Notes under the pieces: generated by a model
The model's database searches: none
What the model was told of the DNA's origin: nothing
Seen by the model: the letters and a program-made list of their open reading frames with translations, nothing else
Part shown: one piece after another, positions 25,654-39,400 of the stretch
Position numbering within the stretch: the stretch's first letter is position 1
Layout: every line of letters begins with the position of its first letter
Position numbers and translations under genes: made by a program
Assembly (NCBI GenBank): GCA_024305405.1
Contig: JAKNDB010000092.1
Coordinates: 2,697,501-2,761,500, forward strand
Origin: Dirofilaria immitis
Lineage: Eukaryota > Nematoda > Chromadorea > Rhabditida > Onchocercidae
Reading direction: 5' to 3'
Length of the DNA stretch: 64,000 nucleotides

Positions 25654-28260
25654 AAAATTTCTACGATTACTCTGGAAGCAAAAAGTTTTATGAAATTGAA
25701 ATTGAAATCGACATTAATTTTAAGTTGTTTAAACTGGAATTTTAAGACGAAAATTTCGAAATCAAAGTTGGATATTTTTCATCGTAGCTCGAACTGCCAT
25801 CACTTTTGATACAAAAGAACGAAAAGAATGCAGCAAAACGATCACGCAGTCATCCGGTGTTCTTACCAATCCAAATCGATAGCGACAATGAAACTGGTAC
25901 GATTATGAATATTTTTTGAGTTATTATGAGGATGAATGGCGAAAAACAATAAAATCTTCGATTACTACAATTCATCAGATCATGAATTTGGATGAGGAGG
26001 TGGGAATCAGTCTAGAAATTTATTGCATTTGGAGAAATGCAATTGTAAACTAAATCAAATTATATAGGAAAGGAAACCAAATCCTATTATCATCATAACA
26101 ATGGATAAGGTCTAGAAAGAACAGAGAATTTCTGAAATATAATGGAAGGTTTCTTCCAGATAACGGATTAGCAATAGCATCTCATATATCCCGGATGAGT
26201 GCATATGCTCTATTCAGCGGACTTCGTACCTCAGAAACTACTTCTTCAACCAACGATCATAATGCTCGTAGTTCTGTATACAGTACATCATCGTCTATGA
26301 CACTTCTAGTACAATGTCCACTGATAATGGGCAGGTGCTGGCATTTCTAGAAAGATATTTTAAAACGAAAACTCCATATTTAGGAGCGATTTACAACTTT
26401 TCCAATTTGTCGAAGCAGATTAATCCAAAAACTTATATACAGAACCGAATGGCACGATGATCAAATCGGCAGACTTCAGATTCCCATTTATCCATTTCTG
26501 ATTCTAAAAAGTCGTCTATTATGATAGCTTTTCTATAATATTCTTTATTTGTGTTGAAGAATCAGATAGATTAGCATCAAAATATATCTGGATTGTTTAT
26601 TTGAATTTATTTATATTCAATAGTCTTGCTGGATCGCAATGTATCGTATTCGTACTTGATGCTGTCTCTCCAATCAGTAAAATGAAGTGTTACAGATTAA
26701 TTTAAAGTATTTTCAGTGTTTACTGTTAGTTGAAGCAATCTGGAATCATGTAACGATACTATCTAAAGAGTTACCATTTGCGATTGGTGATATCATCTCG
26801 GTGCTTTACTGCTCCCACATGAAAAACTTTAGTACGGTAATTGTCGCGAAAGGATTGGGAGGTTCCCATCATCTTATGTTAAGCTAGTTTTTTTTCATCT
26901 TATATTGTTCTTCATCGAAAGGATTCAAGAATTAGAATAAGTAGTGAAAAATTAGTTCTTCGAAAAACAGCAGAAAAAATATAGAAAAATGAGACTAAAG
27001 TATCATATATTTCTGCGCTAAAATTACGTTTCAGATATTAGCTAGCAATCCATCAACTTCAGATGCTCTCTCATTCAATTATTTCCCGCAGTCGATGAGA
27101 TTTTTGCGAGCGAAAATAATTCAGGAATTAATACAAACTGAACGTGATTATGTCAATTTATTGCAAAATATTGTTCAGGTGAAGAATCATCAATTAGTCC
27201 ATTGATTTATAAATTTACCGCAGATTTGTTATTTTGTAATAAAAGCCAAGTTTACATTGTTTTCGAATAAAAAAGTTTTGCGAAGCAATTTTATTTGAAT
27301 CACTTTCAACTTAATTAAAATGAAAATGATTCAAATTAATTTGTCTAAAGACTAGTAAGTAACGCTTTTATAACAGTCATATAACATGGATTTCAAGTTT
27401 TGGTGTAGTTGTATCAACTATTTCAATCGTATTTTTTGTTAATTTCGAAATTTTTATTATTGCGGTGATTTTAAAATTGATGTATTTTCAAAATACATTT
27501 GCAGGGTTTTACGAAGCAATGCCGTCGCCGCAGCGATTTATTTTCAGCAGCTCATATACAAAGGCTTTTCGGCAATATTGAATCGATTTATATTCTACAT
27601 TGCAAATTTCTTCGAGAGCTTGAACTAGCGTTCAACCGGAATATTCCTGAGAGCTCTGCTTTTGGAGCTATTTTTCTCCGAAATGTTAACTTTCTCATTT
27701 AATTTTTCCCATTTATTAATAAAAAACATTAACAGATTTAATGCTGAAAAATACATTCTCAATAAGAAAGGAAATAAATAAAGTTTTTGATTAATTTATT
27801 ATGGCAGTAAAACCATACTTATTAAATTGAATCAATTTTGAAAGCTGCTGAATTTTCTTCACTTCTTTCTTTCTTACGACTTTCCAATCTTTTCTCATAG
27901 TCCAGAACTTAAACCATTTTCAAAGATATCAAATCATCATCATATCAAAATATATTATTTTTAGCGTTCAAAATTCTCTCTCTATTCGGAATATTGCAAT
28001 AATTGACCTATTTCGAGTGCTGAACTAACATTACTTAGTTAGCAATCCCATTATTACCAGTTTTTCGAGGTAATTTTCAAATGATTTTTTACGAAACATT
28101 ATGAGTAGAAATTTCGCAATAATATTCACAATTATCTTTTTAACTTTAATATTTATTTCCAATCTTTTATATTTATAACATCTATAAAGTTCATGCACAT
28201 TCCACATTTTCTATCAAAATTCTCGAAATTCTTGCCAGTATGATTTTTCTACAGTTCTGT

Positions 28261-28292
<32 letters not shown>

Positions 28293-29602
28293 CCAAAATA
28301 TTGAAAGTTTAGGCGTGCAGACTTCTTCAAGGAATGCCAAAGCTACCTTTGGAGGGATTTTTGTTAACACCAGTGCAAAGAATATGCCGTTATCGATTGC
28401 AGTTATCAGAATCATTGAAAGCGACGCCATCATCACATATCGATAGAGAACCGATCGAGGTATCCAAATTTTTTGGAATACTTTTTGGTCCGGAATAAAA
28501 ACTCTTAATTTTCGAATTCTCGTTGTGATACCACTTTATTTATATAGAATATGTTGTTAAAATTTAGCCGAATAGTTTAAAGTTCTCTGGCAAATATTTT
28601 CGAAAGGAAATTGATGCCTAAGTTTTTTTCCTTCGTTCTCTATTTAAATTCTTAGACTGCAGTATCTGCGATGGAAAATGTCGCTGCAATAATAAATGAA
28701 AAGAAACGACGATTGGAAGGTCTGCAGCAGATTGCCTTGTGGCAAATGAATGTCGATGGATGGAGGGTAAGTACTATTCTCTTTAAAAATAATGGAGTAT
28801 AAAAAATGAGGGAATATAATAGATGGTAAGAGATGTATCTTTCAAGAATTTCTATTTAACTTTGCAATATTTGCAGACTTTTGCTCAATATTATATGAAT
28901 TAAAAGAGTCTCTTAGCTCCAATCGAAAAAATTAAAGTTGAAATTCAGGGCCCAGATTTAGTAAAAACTAATAATCGAATGATACATAATGGTGAAATAT
29001 ATTGTCGCTGTGTTATTCGCGGGAATATTGTTTGGCATAAGGATGTTTTGTTATTTTTATTTGATCAATCATTGATAGTATACAAAAACATCTCATTAAG
29101 CATAACTTTTATACATTTCGTGATCGGATTTCTCTCAATTTAGCAACATTTCTGAATTTCGATGATGGAAAAGGTTAGCTTCTACACAAATGAGGATTTT
29201 TTTCTTGAAATAATGTTTAACTAGCTATATTGTCTTTCATTCATCTATATCCAGTTATCCATTTTACCTGTATTTCTTTAACAGATCCAATGTTTATAGT
29301 TTCTTTTCGAATGCTTTATCAAATATAAATCGGACATCTCGAGTTAAAATTCAAAGTGTTAAAGTCTGATCTATTTCAAATTTTTTTGATCCAACACCGG
29401 GTCTAAATTTGAAGAACTCATGGAAATGATAACAATCGGTAAAGAAATGATATTTACTTGTAAGAATCACAGTTCCAAAATAATTTGGGTAGAACACTTA
29501 CAACAACCGTTAATTTATTCACCAGCAACACCTGAAGAACGGAGAATGATTCGCGAAACAATTTATGGCACTTCTAGTATGAGTTTTTACTGTATAAAGT
29601 AG
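25654..29602 (+). pseudogene. SH3-DH-PH Rho guanine-nucleotide exchange factor, collybistin/Asef family, heavily damaged
   Basis: Exons in order: unresolved N-terminal pieces (25654-25715, 25788-25999, about 26120-26510), SH3 26719-26886 (EAIWNHVTILSKELPF, then in a second frame IGRFPSSYVKL), DH 27035-27178 (IIQELIQTERDYVNLL), 27505-27684 (GFTKQCRRRSDLFSAAHIQ, LFGNIESIY), 27965-28069 (SLYSEYCNN, HYYQFFE), 28313-28459 ([22 protein letters not shown]), 28656-28766 (EKKRRLEGLQQIALWQ), PH 28949-29173, 29285-about 29330 and about 29430-29602. Order and phases match ARHGEF9/ARHGEF4, which activate Cdc42 or Rac-type GTPases. Lesions: frameshifts at 25912-25917 (T6), near 26300, near 26822 (A5) and 29084-29088 (A5); stops at 26458 (TGA), 26830 (TAG in place of the SH3 tryptophan), 28004 (TGA) and 28040 (TAG); and a lost DH proline (RYRLQL). 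Unless these are sequencing errors, the gene cannot make protein. Confidence 0.85.
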
Positions 29603-31552
29603 AGAAATAGGGTATGGAATCAAACACGTCAGAATTAAAATTTCTGAATCTGTTGGAAATGAAAAAATGGGATACAACTCTAATCTTGTATAGGTTTAAG
29701 ACGACAGATTTCAAACTGTTCAGTTCAGTCTTCGCCAACAAGTAGGCAGCAATGACTTCAGTTTGTTTAGAAATTTTAGGAATATATCTCGCCGCAGCTG
29801 ATCCTTCATATCACAATAGTATGAAATTGCTTCGTATAAGAAAATGATTATTAGGTAAATTATGAAAATCCGATAACCTGCAGAAAATTGCAATATAAAA
29901 TGTAGATGATGAATATTTAGAACCCAGCAAATTTGTAAAAGCTAGAATCTGCAAACATCTTAAATTTAAAACGATTTTAATCACGATCAAGAATTGAAAC
30001 AAGTAGTCATTGTGCATTATTTAGATATCAATTTTTTATATTATGCTGAGTGTTCGTTAAGTGTCTAAATAATTACTTACTGTTTTTCTCTGTCTCTTTC
30101 TATTACTTTTTATCTTTTCATTTTTGTAGTAGTAAATTTTCATTGTTTGAATAATAAATTAAAGGTAAAAGTAATCATCTTAGTTTTAGACAATAAATTA
30201 ACGTGGAATCAAACGGATGCTAAAATCACTGGTCGACTCACTTGGAAAAGAACAAAAATTAACTAAGCTTATATTTGCAAATCTGTCATCCCATTATAAT
30301 TCATTAACAAAGATTTTAAACGGAAATAAAAGTTTCCAGGAGTTAAATAAATCGAAATTTGAACTAAATCTAAATAAATTAAATATTTGTTAGATATACA
30401 CTTGGAGATTAGATTCAATTGCAAAAAAGTTTGAAATTTATATAGATTCCTTATAGAGGTTTAATTTAAGATCAAATACATGTTTACAAAGCTAATTCCT
30501 ATTTCATTTGCAAAATCATGCTTCTTTTTGCAAACATGGGCTGGGTTGGTCATATGAATACTCAAAAGAATAATAAGAAGAATGCTATTTATTGTATCTT
30601 GATAGATTTGACTTCTAAAATTTTTATAGCAATTTATCGAGGCTTTCAATTGCCTTGTCGCTTTTCTTTGCCTGACAAAGCGATCCAAGCTCAAATCATG
30701 TTTTTATATCTGCATTTTTTATACAATTTTCTATAAATCTCTGATAGTCCAAGTACATCTCACTTAGTCAGTTTCCTACCTAACTTATTCCATCTTTAAA
30801 AAAAATTAAATTACTCACCTTTGCATATTTTGATGGATATGGAAGTAAAAATACTCCATGTATCAAAAAAGTACTCCGTAATTTAACGATGTCATCTGTT
30901 GAATGACTTATCAATGCATTTACCAAATTCTCATGTTTTTGGAGTATCGAGATGAAATCAAGGAATTAAAGCTGCAGTTTGATGGAATAGAAAGCGGGAA
31001 AAAGTTGTTCCTGCGAACTTATCAGTATCGCTCAAGCCAAACAAGCTACCTGAAATTTAATTCCATGCCATAAAGAGATAAATATAATTTTTATTTTATT
31101 TCACGAAAAAAAAATGAGTGCGTTAAGGAAAATACCAACAAATAAAAAACATGTGGAACAAAAACAAAAATGATTAACTTTGGAAGTTACGATTAGAAAG
31201 ACACAAGTATGACTTCTTTATAAAAGGACAAAAATCATTCTGTTTGTTTTCAGGTGAATAGAAAATGAATAGCTAGTTTACTAAGCAAAAGCAGGAATAT
31301 TTCAACAGAGACTACGGACGTTCTTCACCATATTCGAAAATACTGTGAAAAAATTAAAGCTAATTTCAGACGAAGCAATGAATAGTGAAGAATAGTTCAA
31401 AAGAGACTAGAACTAATGATTTGAATTTAACAAAAAATGTATTATCTGACTCATGGAAATTGATCATCAAGTCAATGAAATTGGAAAATTGAAAGTAGCA
31501 TTTCCTTCTTAAAAACTAGTAATTCTTCAAAACGGCATCAAAGTTAATTAAT
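29603..31552. other. intergenic between convergent genes
   Basis: No supported gene. Short open stretches near 30461-30736 overlap on both strands and show no splice context. Confidence 0.5.
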
Positions 31553-34500
31553 TTATCGTTCTCGTGATGTTGACGTTTCTCCAAGTTGTTCTAGGATTTC
31601 TTTCCGGTAATCTTCAAAATCGCCATCAATTTCAGCAATGCCCTGCAATGTAAACTAGTGGTAAATCATATAAATATTTAAATATTCAGCTTAAACCTTA
31701 CTATGAAATAAATAATCATGTAACAACTAATTAGTTCGCATCTATATGTTCCAGTCAAACAAATTCTCAATAATTTAATATAGATGGAAAAAGTAATGAT
31801 CCACAGCGAACCAAGTTTTCAACAATCCATAACTGACAATTGGTTTCCTGATTAAACGTTCGTCATGAGTAACCATTACGACACCACCACTAAAGTTTTC
31901 AATTGCTTCTGCCAATGCATGGATTGATTCAATATCAAGATTATTTGTAGGTTCATCCTGAAAAAAAAATTTTTTCCATTGGCACTGAGCAGTGCTGCAA
32001 TTTTCAGTACATAACGCGAACAAATTACTCAATTTCATAATAATTTCATTATTTGTATTGCCACATACAGTTGGATGTGAACATTGAATTAATAAAACTG
32101 ACTAAGGGATGAAAAATCAAGGAGTCAGCGATGCTACAGCAAAATAAGTCGTAGACGACGAAGTGGGATTAAGTTATATAAGAACGTCAATGAAGCAGTT
32201 ACAGTGATTTAAAATTTTGAATTACAAAAGTAGCAGATTGGATCAGACAAAAACTAATCAGTCTATGATTACTGAAAAACTAACTTTCCTGTATTCCATT
32301 TCATATTGATAAAATTTTTAGCTGTTAGATTTTATTCCATAAACCTGGATCATTTTTAATAGCAAAACTAAAATCTATAGTACAACGAAAAAAGTGACCA
32401 GTATTAGCAAATCCGGAGCTCCCAAGGCCAATTCAGCGAGAGCAACTCAGGATTTTTGTCCACCAGACAAATCTTTTATCTTTACGGTATGCGTGGAGCT
32501 AGGAAGGCCTACTGTACCTAGTCGCTTTCTCGCATCCTGCAATAAACCATAGAAAAACAATATCTCAGGTGATGACTTCTTCAGGAGTAACTATTAACAA
32601 TCAACAGTGATCACATACACAACTGAAATAATTAAAAGATATGCCATCCTAAGTATTGATGAATGTTTTTTAAATTTTTGGCTAAAACTTAACTGATAAT
32701 CGATCCGAAATTTAGTGAAAATATATTCGATTGGAGTTTGTTCGCCATTCAGTACTTCGTTTGCATGCTGATCGAACCATCCTATTCGTAATTGTCTGTG
32801 CTTTCGAAGTTCGCCATGTTGCTAAATTCCATTTTTATTTAAAAAGAAACTAGCATTCACGTCTATTAACAATAACCACCTGAATTTTAACGGTCTCTAT
32901 ATGAATTTTTAAATACTTAAAATTATTTTGAAATATATAAATTCGCAACCATTATTTAAGATTCATTACAGCACTGAGAAATTTCTAAATATTACTGGCT
33001 CAATTTTGCCGGCCAATAATTTCAATAATGTTGATTTCCCAACACCATTAGGTCCCACAATCGCAATACGAGAATCCATATCTACACCAAAGTCAAGATT
33101 TTTAAATAACATTTGATCGTTGTAACCAAATGTTACACCTATAAAACACTGTTTAAAAAAGGAAAAAATGAAAGAGGAACAAATAAAAGATACGAACAAA
33201 TTATTACAAATCAACGAGTATAACAACACCAATTTTTTCTGCATCAAATCATTAATGTTAAAAAAATAATACTAATTGAAAACTTTTACTGTGTAATCCG
33301 AGCACTGGAGGTGGCAATTTTATAGGGTCCGGAAAAGTAAATTTGACATTATATGCTTTAATTTTTTCCAACAATTCTACTGGTGATGCATCAGCTGAAA
33401 AAATATGAGTTGTGATGCGTTATTGAATATTCAAGCGAGTAGATCAAACCAAATAATAAGATTAATATCACGAGCCCTTTTCTCGTTGGAAGCTGGATTG
33501 AGAGACTAATGTGCAAGCATCTCAAAATTACCTTCATCATTCATAGCAGTAGAACCTTTTTTTCCTTTATTAACTTTATTTTGCTTGTTTTGCAGTCGGT
33601 TTTTCATTTCTTCAATAGCTTGTTTCGAACTTTTGCCACTTTTCTTCATAGCAGTCAGTTGTTTCTGCTGAGTTTCGAAAGCTTTCATATGCTCCCTCAT
33701 CTTCTGGTCCTTCATTTTCTTGAAAGCAGCTATAAAATATTTTGAAGGATTAAACCAAAATCCTTTTAGACAAGCAAAACACATAAAACTATCTTAAAAA
33801 CTTAGTGGTGGAGCTTTTTTGTCTTTGCTAACTTTATTTTCCGTGTTTTGCATTTTTATTTCTTTAATTTTTTTAACTTGTTATGAACACTTGCTAATTT
33901 TTCCGCTGCAGCTAACAGTACAATCCACACTAGTGCATAGAGGCCAGAACTTTCAAAACTTACAATAATTTCCTTTATAGTAATACAGTTTCTGATTCTG
34001 CAAATCAATAATATCTGTGCACACACTGTCTAAGAAACCCTGGTCATGAGAAACAATCAATAAGGTTTTCTTCCACGTTTGTAAATAGCTGTAATAAAAA
34101 TTCTTGGTCTAAAAGTTATTAAAAACTACTTTGAAGCGAACAAAATGAAAAACGAATCAATTTACTCACATATTAATATTATAACCATAATTATAGAAAA
34201 TAATCTATAAGATGATCAGTAAAATTTTAAACTAACTTATCGAGCCAAATGACCGCATTCAAATCAAGATGATTAGTTGGCTCATCTAGCATCAACAACG
34301 TTGGTTCCAAGAAAAGAGCTCGGGCTAATGAAATACGCATACGCCAACCACCCGAAAATGCTTCAACTGGCTAAAAAAATTAATAAATGATTCACGATAT
34401 GCGTGAACTGAATGGATAAAACAACAAACTTTTTCTTGCATAGTTTTTGTAAAGCCGAGACCAGCCAATATTCGGCGCGCTTTTGGTTCTGCTGCATCTG

Positions 34501-36057
34501 CATTTATATTCTTCAGTTCATCAGTGACCTGGTATATTTTGCATTCTGGAGAATTTTTTTTAAACAAAAACTGACATTACAATAATTTTGGTAAAAATTT
34601 AAGATTTAAATTATTTTATTTCCAAGAACAAGAATATGTTTGTAATTAACTATTCGCATTGTATTTATAGTTTCGTTCTAACCTGTTTTAATTGTTCGCT
34701 AACTGAAATATCTCCTCCTTCCAATTTCTTTATTAATTGTCCCTCTTCCTCTATCAAAGCCAGGCGATGTTTATCTGATTTAACAACAGCATCAATAGCC
34801 GGCGTACTATCAACTTCAATTTCTGAAATTTATGGAATCAATCAATAATATGATGGTATTTCAAAACAGCCAATAAAAATTTTTTCTATGAGAAAAAATT
34901 GAAATATAAAAGCATTATCAATGCTAAATTAATTCTATAACTCACCTTGTTCGCAATAAAGAAGATCAATATTCGGTGGGATATCTAATCTTCTGGTCGC
35001 AATATGTTTCAAAAGTGTAGTTTTGCCCATTCTGTAAGATAGTGGAACAGTTTTCGAAATGAAAAATATGAAAAACTTTTATAGCATACCCGTTTGGACC
35101 AACGAGACCATAATGTCTTCCGGAAGCTATTGTTAGCTCAGCTTTGTGAAACAAAACTCGTCCTTGAGCTGCGATATCAAAGTTTTCCACCTATAATGGT
35201 CGCTTATATAAAATATGTGGTAATAATAATATTGCAATATAATCTCTACTTTTTGCATATTTGTGTCTCATACGTCTTTTATGTTAGACTGATAACCTGG
35301 AATGTAATATTTTTTTACGTTTAAAATGAAATTATGCGGTTTTTTGCACAGCGTACGTCTCAATTAAATCACAAAATAAAAAAATTTGATGCTTTTTCTA
35401 ATAAAACAACCTTAATATCAATAGCATTTTCAAGCTGACTCTGTTGCCCAGAAGACTTCGCTTGTTGCGAAACGGAAAATTGCTGTCCAAGTTCCGCACC
35501 TGATCCAATTCCACTGCTTTCTAAACAATTTTTTGATATAGATAACCAGCAAATAAAAATTAACTTGTGCATCAGGATGAACACTAATTTAAAAATATTT
35601 GAAACTCTATATACCTACTGATACCCTTATTTCTTATGTATGAAAATTAAGGAAAAATAACCCTTCTTTTCAGCTGCTCCTTTTTCTTGATTTTCAGTCG
35701 CACCACCCATCTCTTTAATCTCACGCTCATACTCTGCTTTTTCTGTAGCTTTTTCAATTCTTTCCTGCTGAGTTTCTTACTCTTCTCGTCTGAAATGAAC
35801 AACCTGAATATTCACAGTAGCAATTGCAAGATAGTAATATATTCTAAGATTTCAATAATTCAAGAAAGCAAAGTTCAAAACAGATGAACAAAATTCCTTT
35901 ATCCACATCAGAAAATGAAAGTAATCAATACAAGAGTAAAAATAGCTAAGTCTCTACAGAAAATCCTTTCATTGAAGCGAAATGGCTTGTAGAAAAACAA
36001 AAAACCAAAACTTACTATTTAATATGAACGCATCATCCGTGCAGCCTACCTTGGACA
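31553..36057 (-). CDS. ABCF1: ABCF1 (ABC50/GCN20-like) ATPase, 16 exons, with lesions
   Basis: Soluble twin-ATPase protein; ABCF1 binds eIF2 and ribosomes and promotes translation initiation. Exons: 36057-36015, 35789-35662, 35520-35411, 35190-35090, 35031-34946, 34822-34683, 34528-34430, 34370-about 34236, 34088-33964, 33729-33532, 33394-33290, 33138-32996, 32821-32694, 32536-32399, 31957-31812, 31642-31553. Domain 1: Walker A GPNGMGKTT, signature FSGGWRMR, Walker [13 protein letters not shown], switch VSHDQGF. A charged linker ([16 protein letters not shown]) follows. Domain 2: [36 protein letters not shown]. The N-terminal acidic extension of vertebrate ABCF1 is largely absent. Lesions: one A short in the run at 35738-35742; donor at about 32693 lacking a G; TGA at 32447-32449 where signature Arg is expected; one-base shift near 31848 before [11 protein letters not shown]. 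Everything else is strongly conserved. The start exon ends at a perfect donor in the right phase. Confidence 0.9.
33806..33916 (-). pseudogene. degenerate duplicate of the ABCF1 linker exon, within an intron
   Basis: The intron between ABCF1 exons 9 and 10 contains about 110 bases clearly similar to the adjacent exon at about 33550-33660; on the plus strand both share AACTTTATTTT followed by TGTTTTGCA and a similar T-rich flank. On the coding strand the copy carries stops (for example TAA in AAAGAAATAAAAATG) and indels, so it is a dead partial tandem copy rather than an alternative exon. Offset from the source is about 250 bases. Confidence 0.7.
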
Positions 36058-36477
36058 TTTTTGTTTTTAAACAATAAGCCAAAATAAAGCTTTCTGCTGT
36101 CTAAAATCAATTAATTTACTATGTAGATTTCAATTAAAATTAGTCTAGCGTTCCACTATCAGGAATTTCTTCCCTGATCGCTGGTCCACTTCTGCAACAT
36201 AAATGAAATTATTTTAACATCAAATAGAAACATAGTTCACGCCGAAAAATCTTGCAAGGAAAATTATAAATAACATGCGCATCAGTAATGTACAACGAAT
36301 GTAAGAAGCTGAACGTCATTTTATACATCTGATTTAACACTATTCATAAATTGCAAACAAGAAAAATGTCTAGAGATATCATAATTAAATATCTAATTAT
36401 TTACAACAAATTCAACAATAACAAGAATGATAACAATTGAATTTGACTCCTGTTATAAAGCTTCTATAATAAAATTA
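36058..36477. other. intercistronic spacer WDR36 to ABCF1
   Basis: About 420 bases between the WDR36 stop and the ABCF1 start on the same strand. No other gene is seen. A T-rich acceptor-like site (TGATTTTAG on the minus strand, about 36096-36104) could receive a trans-spliced leader for ABCF1. Confidence 0.4.
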
Positions 36478-39400
36478 TTATAATAGAGCAGTTTTTATCC
36501 ATTGCAACAAGGAAATATTACGAAGTATCAATAGATCAATTTCTTTCCAACTCTTCTTTAATTCATCATTTAATTCGCCCAACATCTTATTCAAATTATC
36601 ATCTTTAATATAGTTAACCCATAGTTTGTTTCTATTGATTTTCAAGAAAGCGGCTAAATAAGCTTGGACGAGTTCGAAATCGCGATGATTTTTGAGAACT
36701 ATGAGAAGCATTTTTAAAAAACTATTCAAAGCCTGAAATGAAATTTACAATCAATAGGTACGAATGATCGTTATCATTAATACTACAATTTTTGTACTCA
36801 TCTTAACCTAGAATTTCTACTAAAGTATGCATTTAATTGATTCTATTTAAAAAGAAAAGATGAAGTAAAAACCACTCAAATCCTAGAAAAAAATGAATGG
36901 CTCAAATTTGCAGAAAACATGTAAAAAGTCACAACTTACTCTTTCCGGCAGTATGTGAATTTGAAAATCTATCGTGGAAATACTCATCCACTTCAAAGAT
37001 TCAAATATAATAATGAAGTCAGCATCGTTTGAAGCCCTGAAATAAGATAATACTACAAGAGTTTAAATTAATACATAATACATATTCTTTATGAAAAATT
37101 ATTCAAGATATTCAATAGATATAAATGCATAAGTAAACAGTTTACAGCACGTCGAAAATTTGAAAACCTTACTGTAATAAAGTTTGCGCGAAAGACGACT
37201 CAATTTCTAAGACACTTCGTTTTGCCAACAGTAAATTGCGTTGCTCTACGTTACCACTACTATCGGTTAATTTTTCGAACTCGAAACCATCAAGCGTTGA
37301 TACTGCTGGTAAGAAGAATGGTGCAGTTTTTGGTTTCCGTGCTGGTTCGATTGGTTTATTTCGTTTTCGAATTATATCCAGATATGGCAGATTCATCCAA
37401 CGCGAAGGTGCCAAGCCAGACAAAGTTACAAGGCTTTCAATCTAACTTATTTATTATAATATATAATAGAATTCTTTTTTTGGAAATTTTTATTCAATTC
37501 TAATTTAATTTGAGTTTTAAAAACTGATATAACACATCAAAAAATACTGTGCTAGCATTTTATAAAATACCACTTTTGTGAAAACCCAACATTACCTGCT
37601 TCACTTTTTGCACGCTTTCACAATTAATTTCCATAGGCGTTTCAGTCTCTTCTACTGAACATTGCACTTCATCTCTTAAATTCCTAAAACAAAAAGATAT
37701 ATATTATTCAAAATACTTGTAACTGAAGATGAAACAATTTGTTTATTCTTTCAACAGCAATTTTTATCCTCCGAATTTTATTGAGTAATGTTATTCTTCA
37801 TTTAATTTCGTTTATGATTACATATCTGCTGTTTTTAATATTTACTTAATAAGCATACCTTAACACAGGTAAAGTTAAAGAATTCGTTGGGAGGTAATCC
37901 AGTGGTAGTGCTTTCAAAGCATTGATAGCAGTGAACCATGCTTTATTAGCCCATATATATATGCTCTTTTGTTCATGGTGACATGTAGCCAAATATTCTC
38001 CATTTGGTGAGAAACAAAATGATATGCAATGCATTTCACACTTCATGACATCAATTAGACTATTCGTAATAAGATCCCAAACCTAAAACATGATAACTGA
38101 TGTTGATAATAAAAAAGTTATGAAGTAAAAAGTATTTTAAACATTGAATATTTTAAACTTTCGAAACAAAACACAGAAATGAAAATAAAAAGAACGGACT
38201 TTAATAAATCCTCGTCATCAGCACTGATAAGCCATTTATCATTAGGTGAAAATCCTAAAGCGGTAAAGGACGATCGATGAGCTCCATTCACAATCCTAAC
38301 AACTTTTCGGCACAAAGTGTCTATCACACCAATTGAACCATTTTCTACGCCAACAGCTAATAGATAATTATTGCTGCTTATAGAAAACCGTAAAACTGGT
38401 GATGGAAGTTGCATTTCGGCCACCAAATTTGTGGTGCGGAAATCCCAAAATCGAATAAATCCATCATGTTCAGCCGAAATCTTCAAATATAAAAACTCGT
38501 TTGTAGTAATAAACTGGATAACCTATATATATACATTGTTAAATCGCTTATTTGTAATTGAAAAAAATGTGCGAAACAACTGTGAATAGAAAATCCCATG
38601 ACATATTCAATATATACGAGAAATATCGTCAATTTATAGTGATAAAAAGCAAAAAATTTCCGCTTACGAGTTGCCTATTGAATGCATCAAGTGACAAGCC
38701 CCGAACGGCAGACTGGTGAGCTTTTTCATCTTTTTACTGCAAAGAAAAGTTTTCTGTGGTGCCCGCTTTGTAAGTTGAAGCAATCAATATGGCCAGTTGT
38801 GTATCCAACTAAACCGAAATTACCGCAAGATGAGATGCATATCGCTGATGCACAAGCAGATACAAGTTGTGGTTTAATTACGAATCTCTTATGAAGCAGC
38901 TAGAAAAAAGCGAATTTTAGAAGAGAAATTTTTGATTCACTGACGTTTCGAGATTAAAATTTTCATTTTTTATAAAAGACCATAACAATGACAAAATTTT
39001 GAAATTAAATTTTATGAACTGAAGGATTTATAACATTATACAAAACAGTAAAAGCAACAAACGCGATGCAATCCTAAGGATAGTTTTCTTGTAGTCCATG
39101 TCGTCACGGAAGCTGTATCAATATGACGGCACATAACATTATCCCAAGCTGCTTCCCGCGCTAATCCCACATTCATTTCAATCACTGGTTTCAATTTGAT
39201 GTTCTCGATATCACGCTTCTTCTTTTTCGCCTTCATTCTATAGAATTAATGAAAACATATTAAATAAATGGAGTACAATGGATTAGATAATAAATAAGTA
39301 GAAAATAAAATAAGTAAAAAATAAAATAACGATAAGAATGAAATATAACAGAAAATTACCTGGACATAATACCAGCATTTCCTAATTTCTGTCTGTGCGT

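Noticed and set aside
37222..37503. Plus-strand open frames overlapping WDR36 exons
   Set aside because: They are antisense shadows of strongly conserved WDR36 coding sequence.
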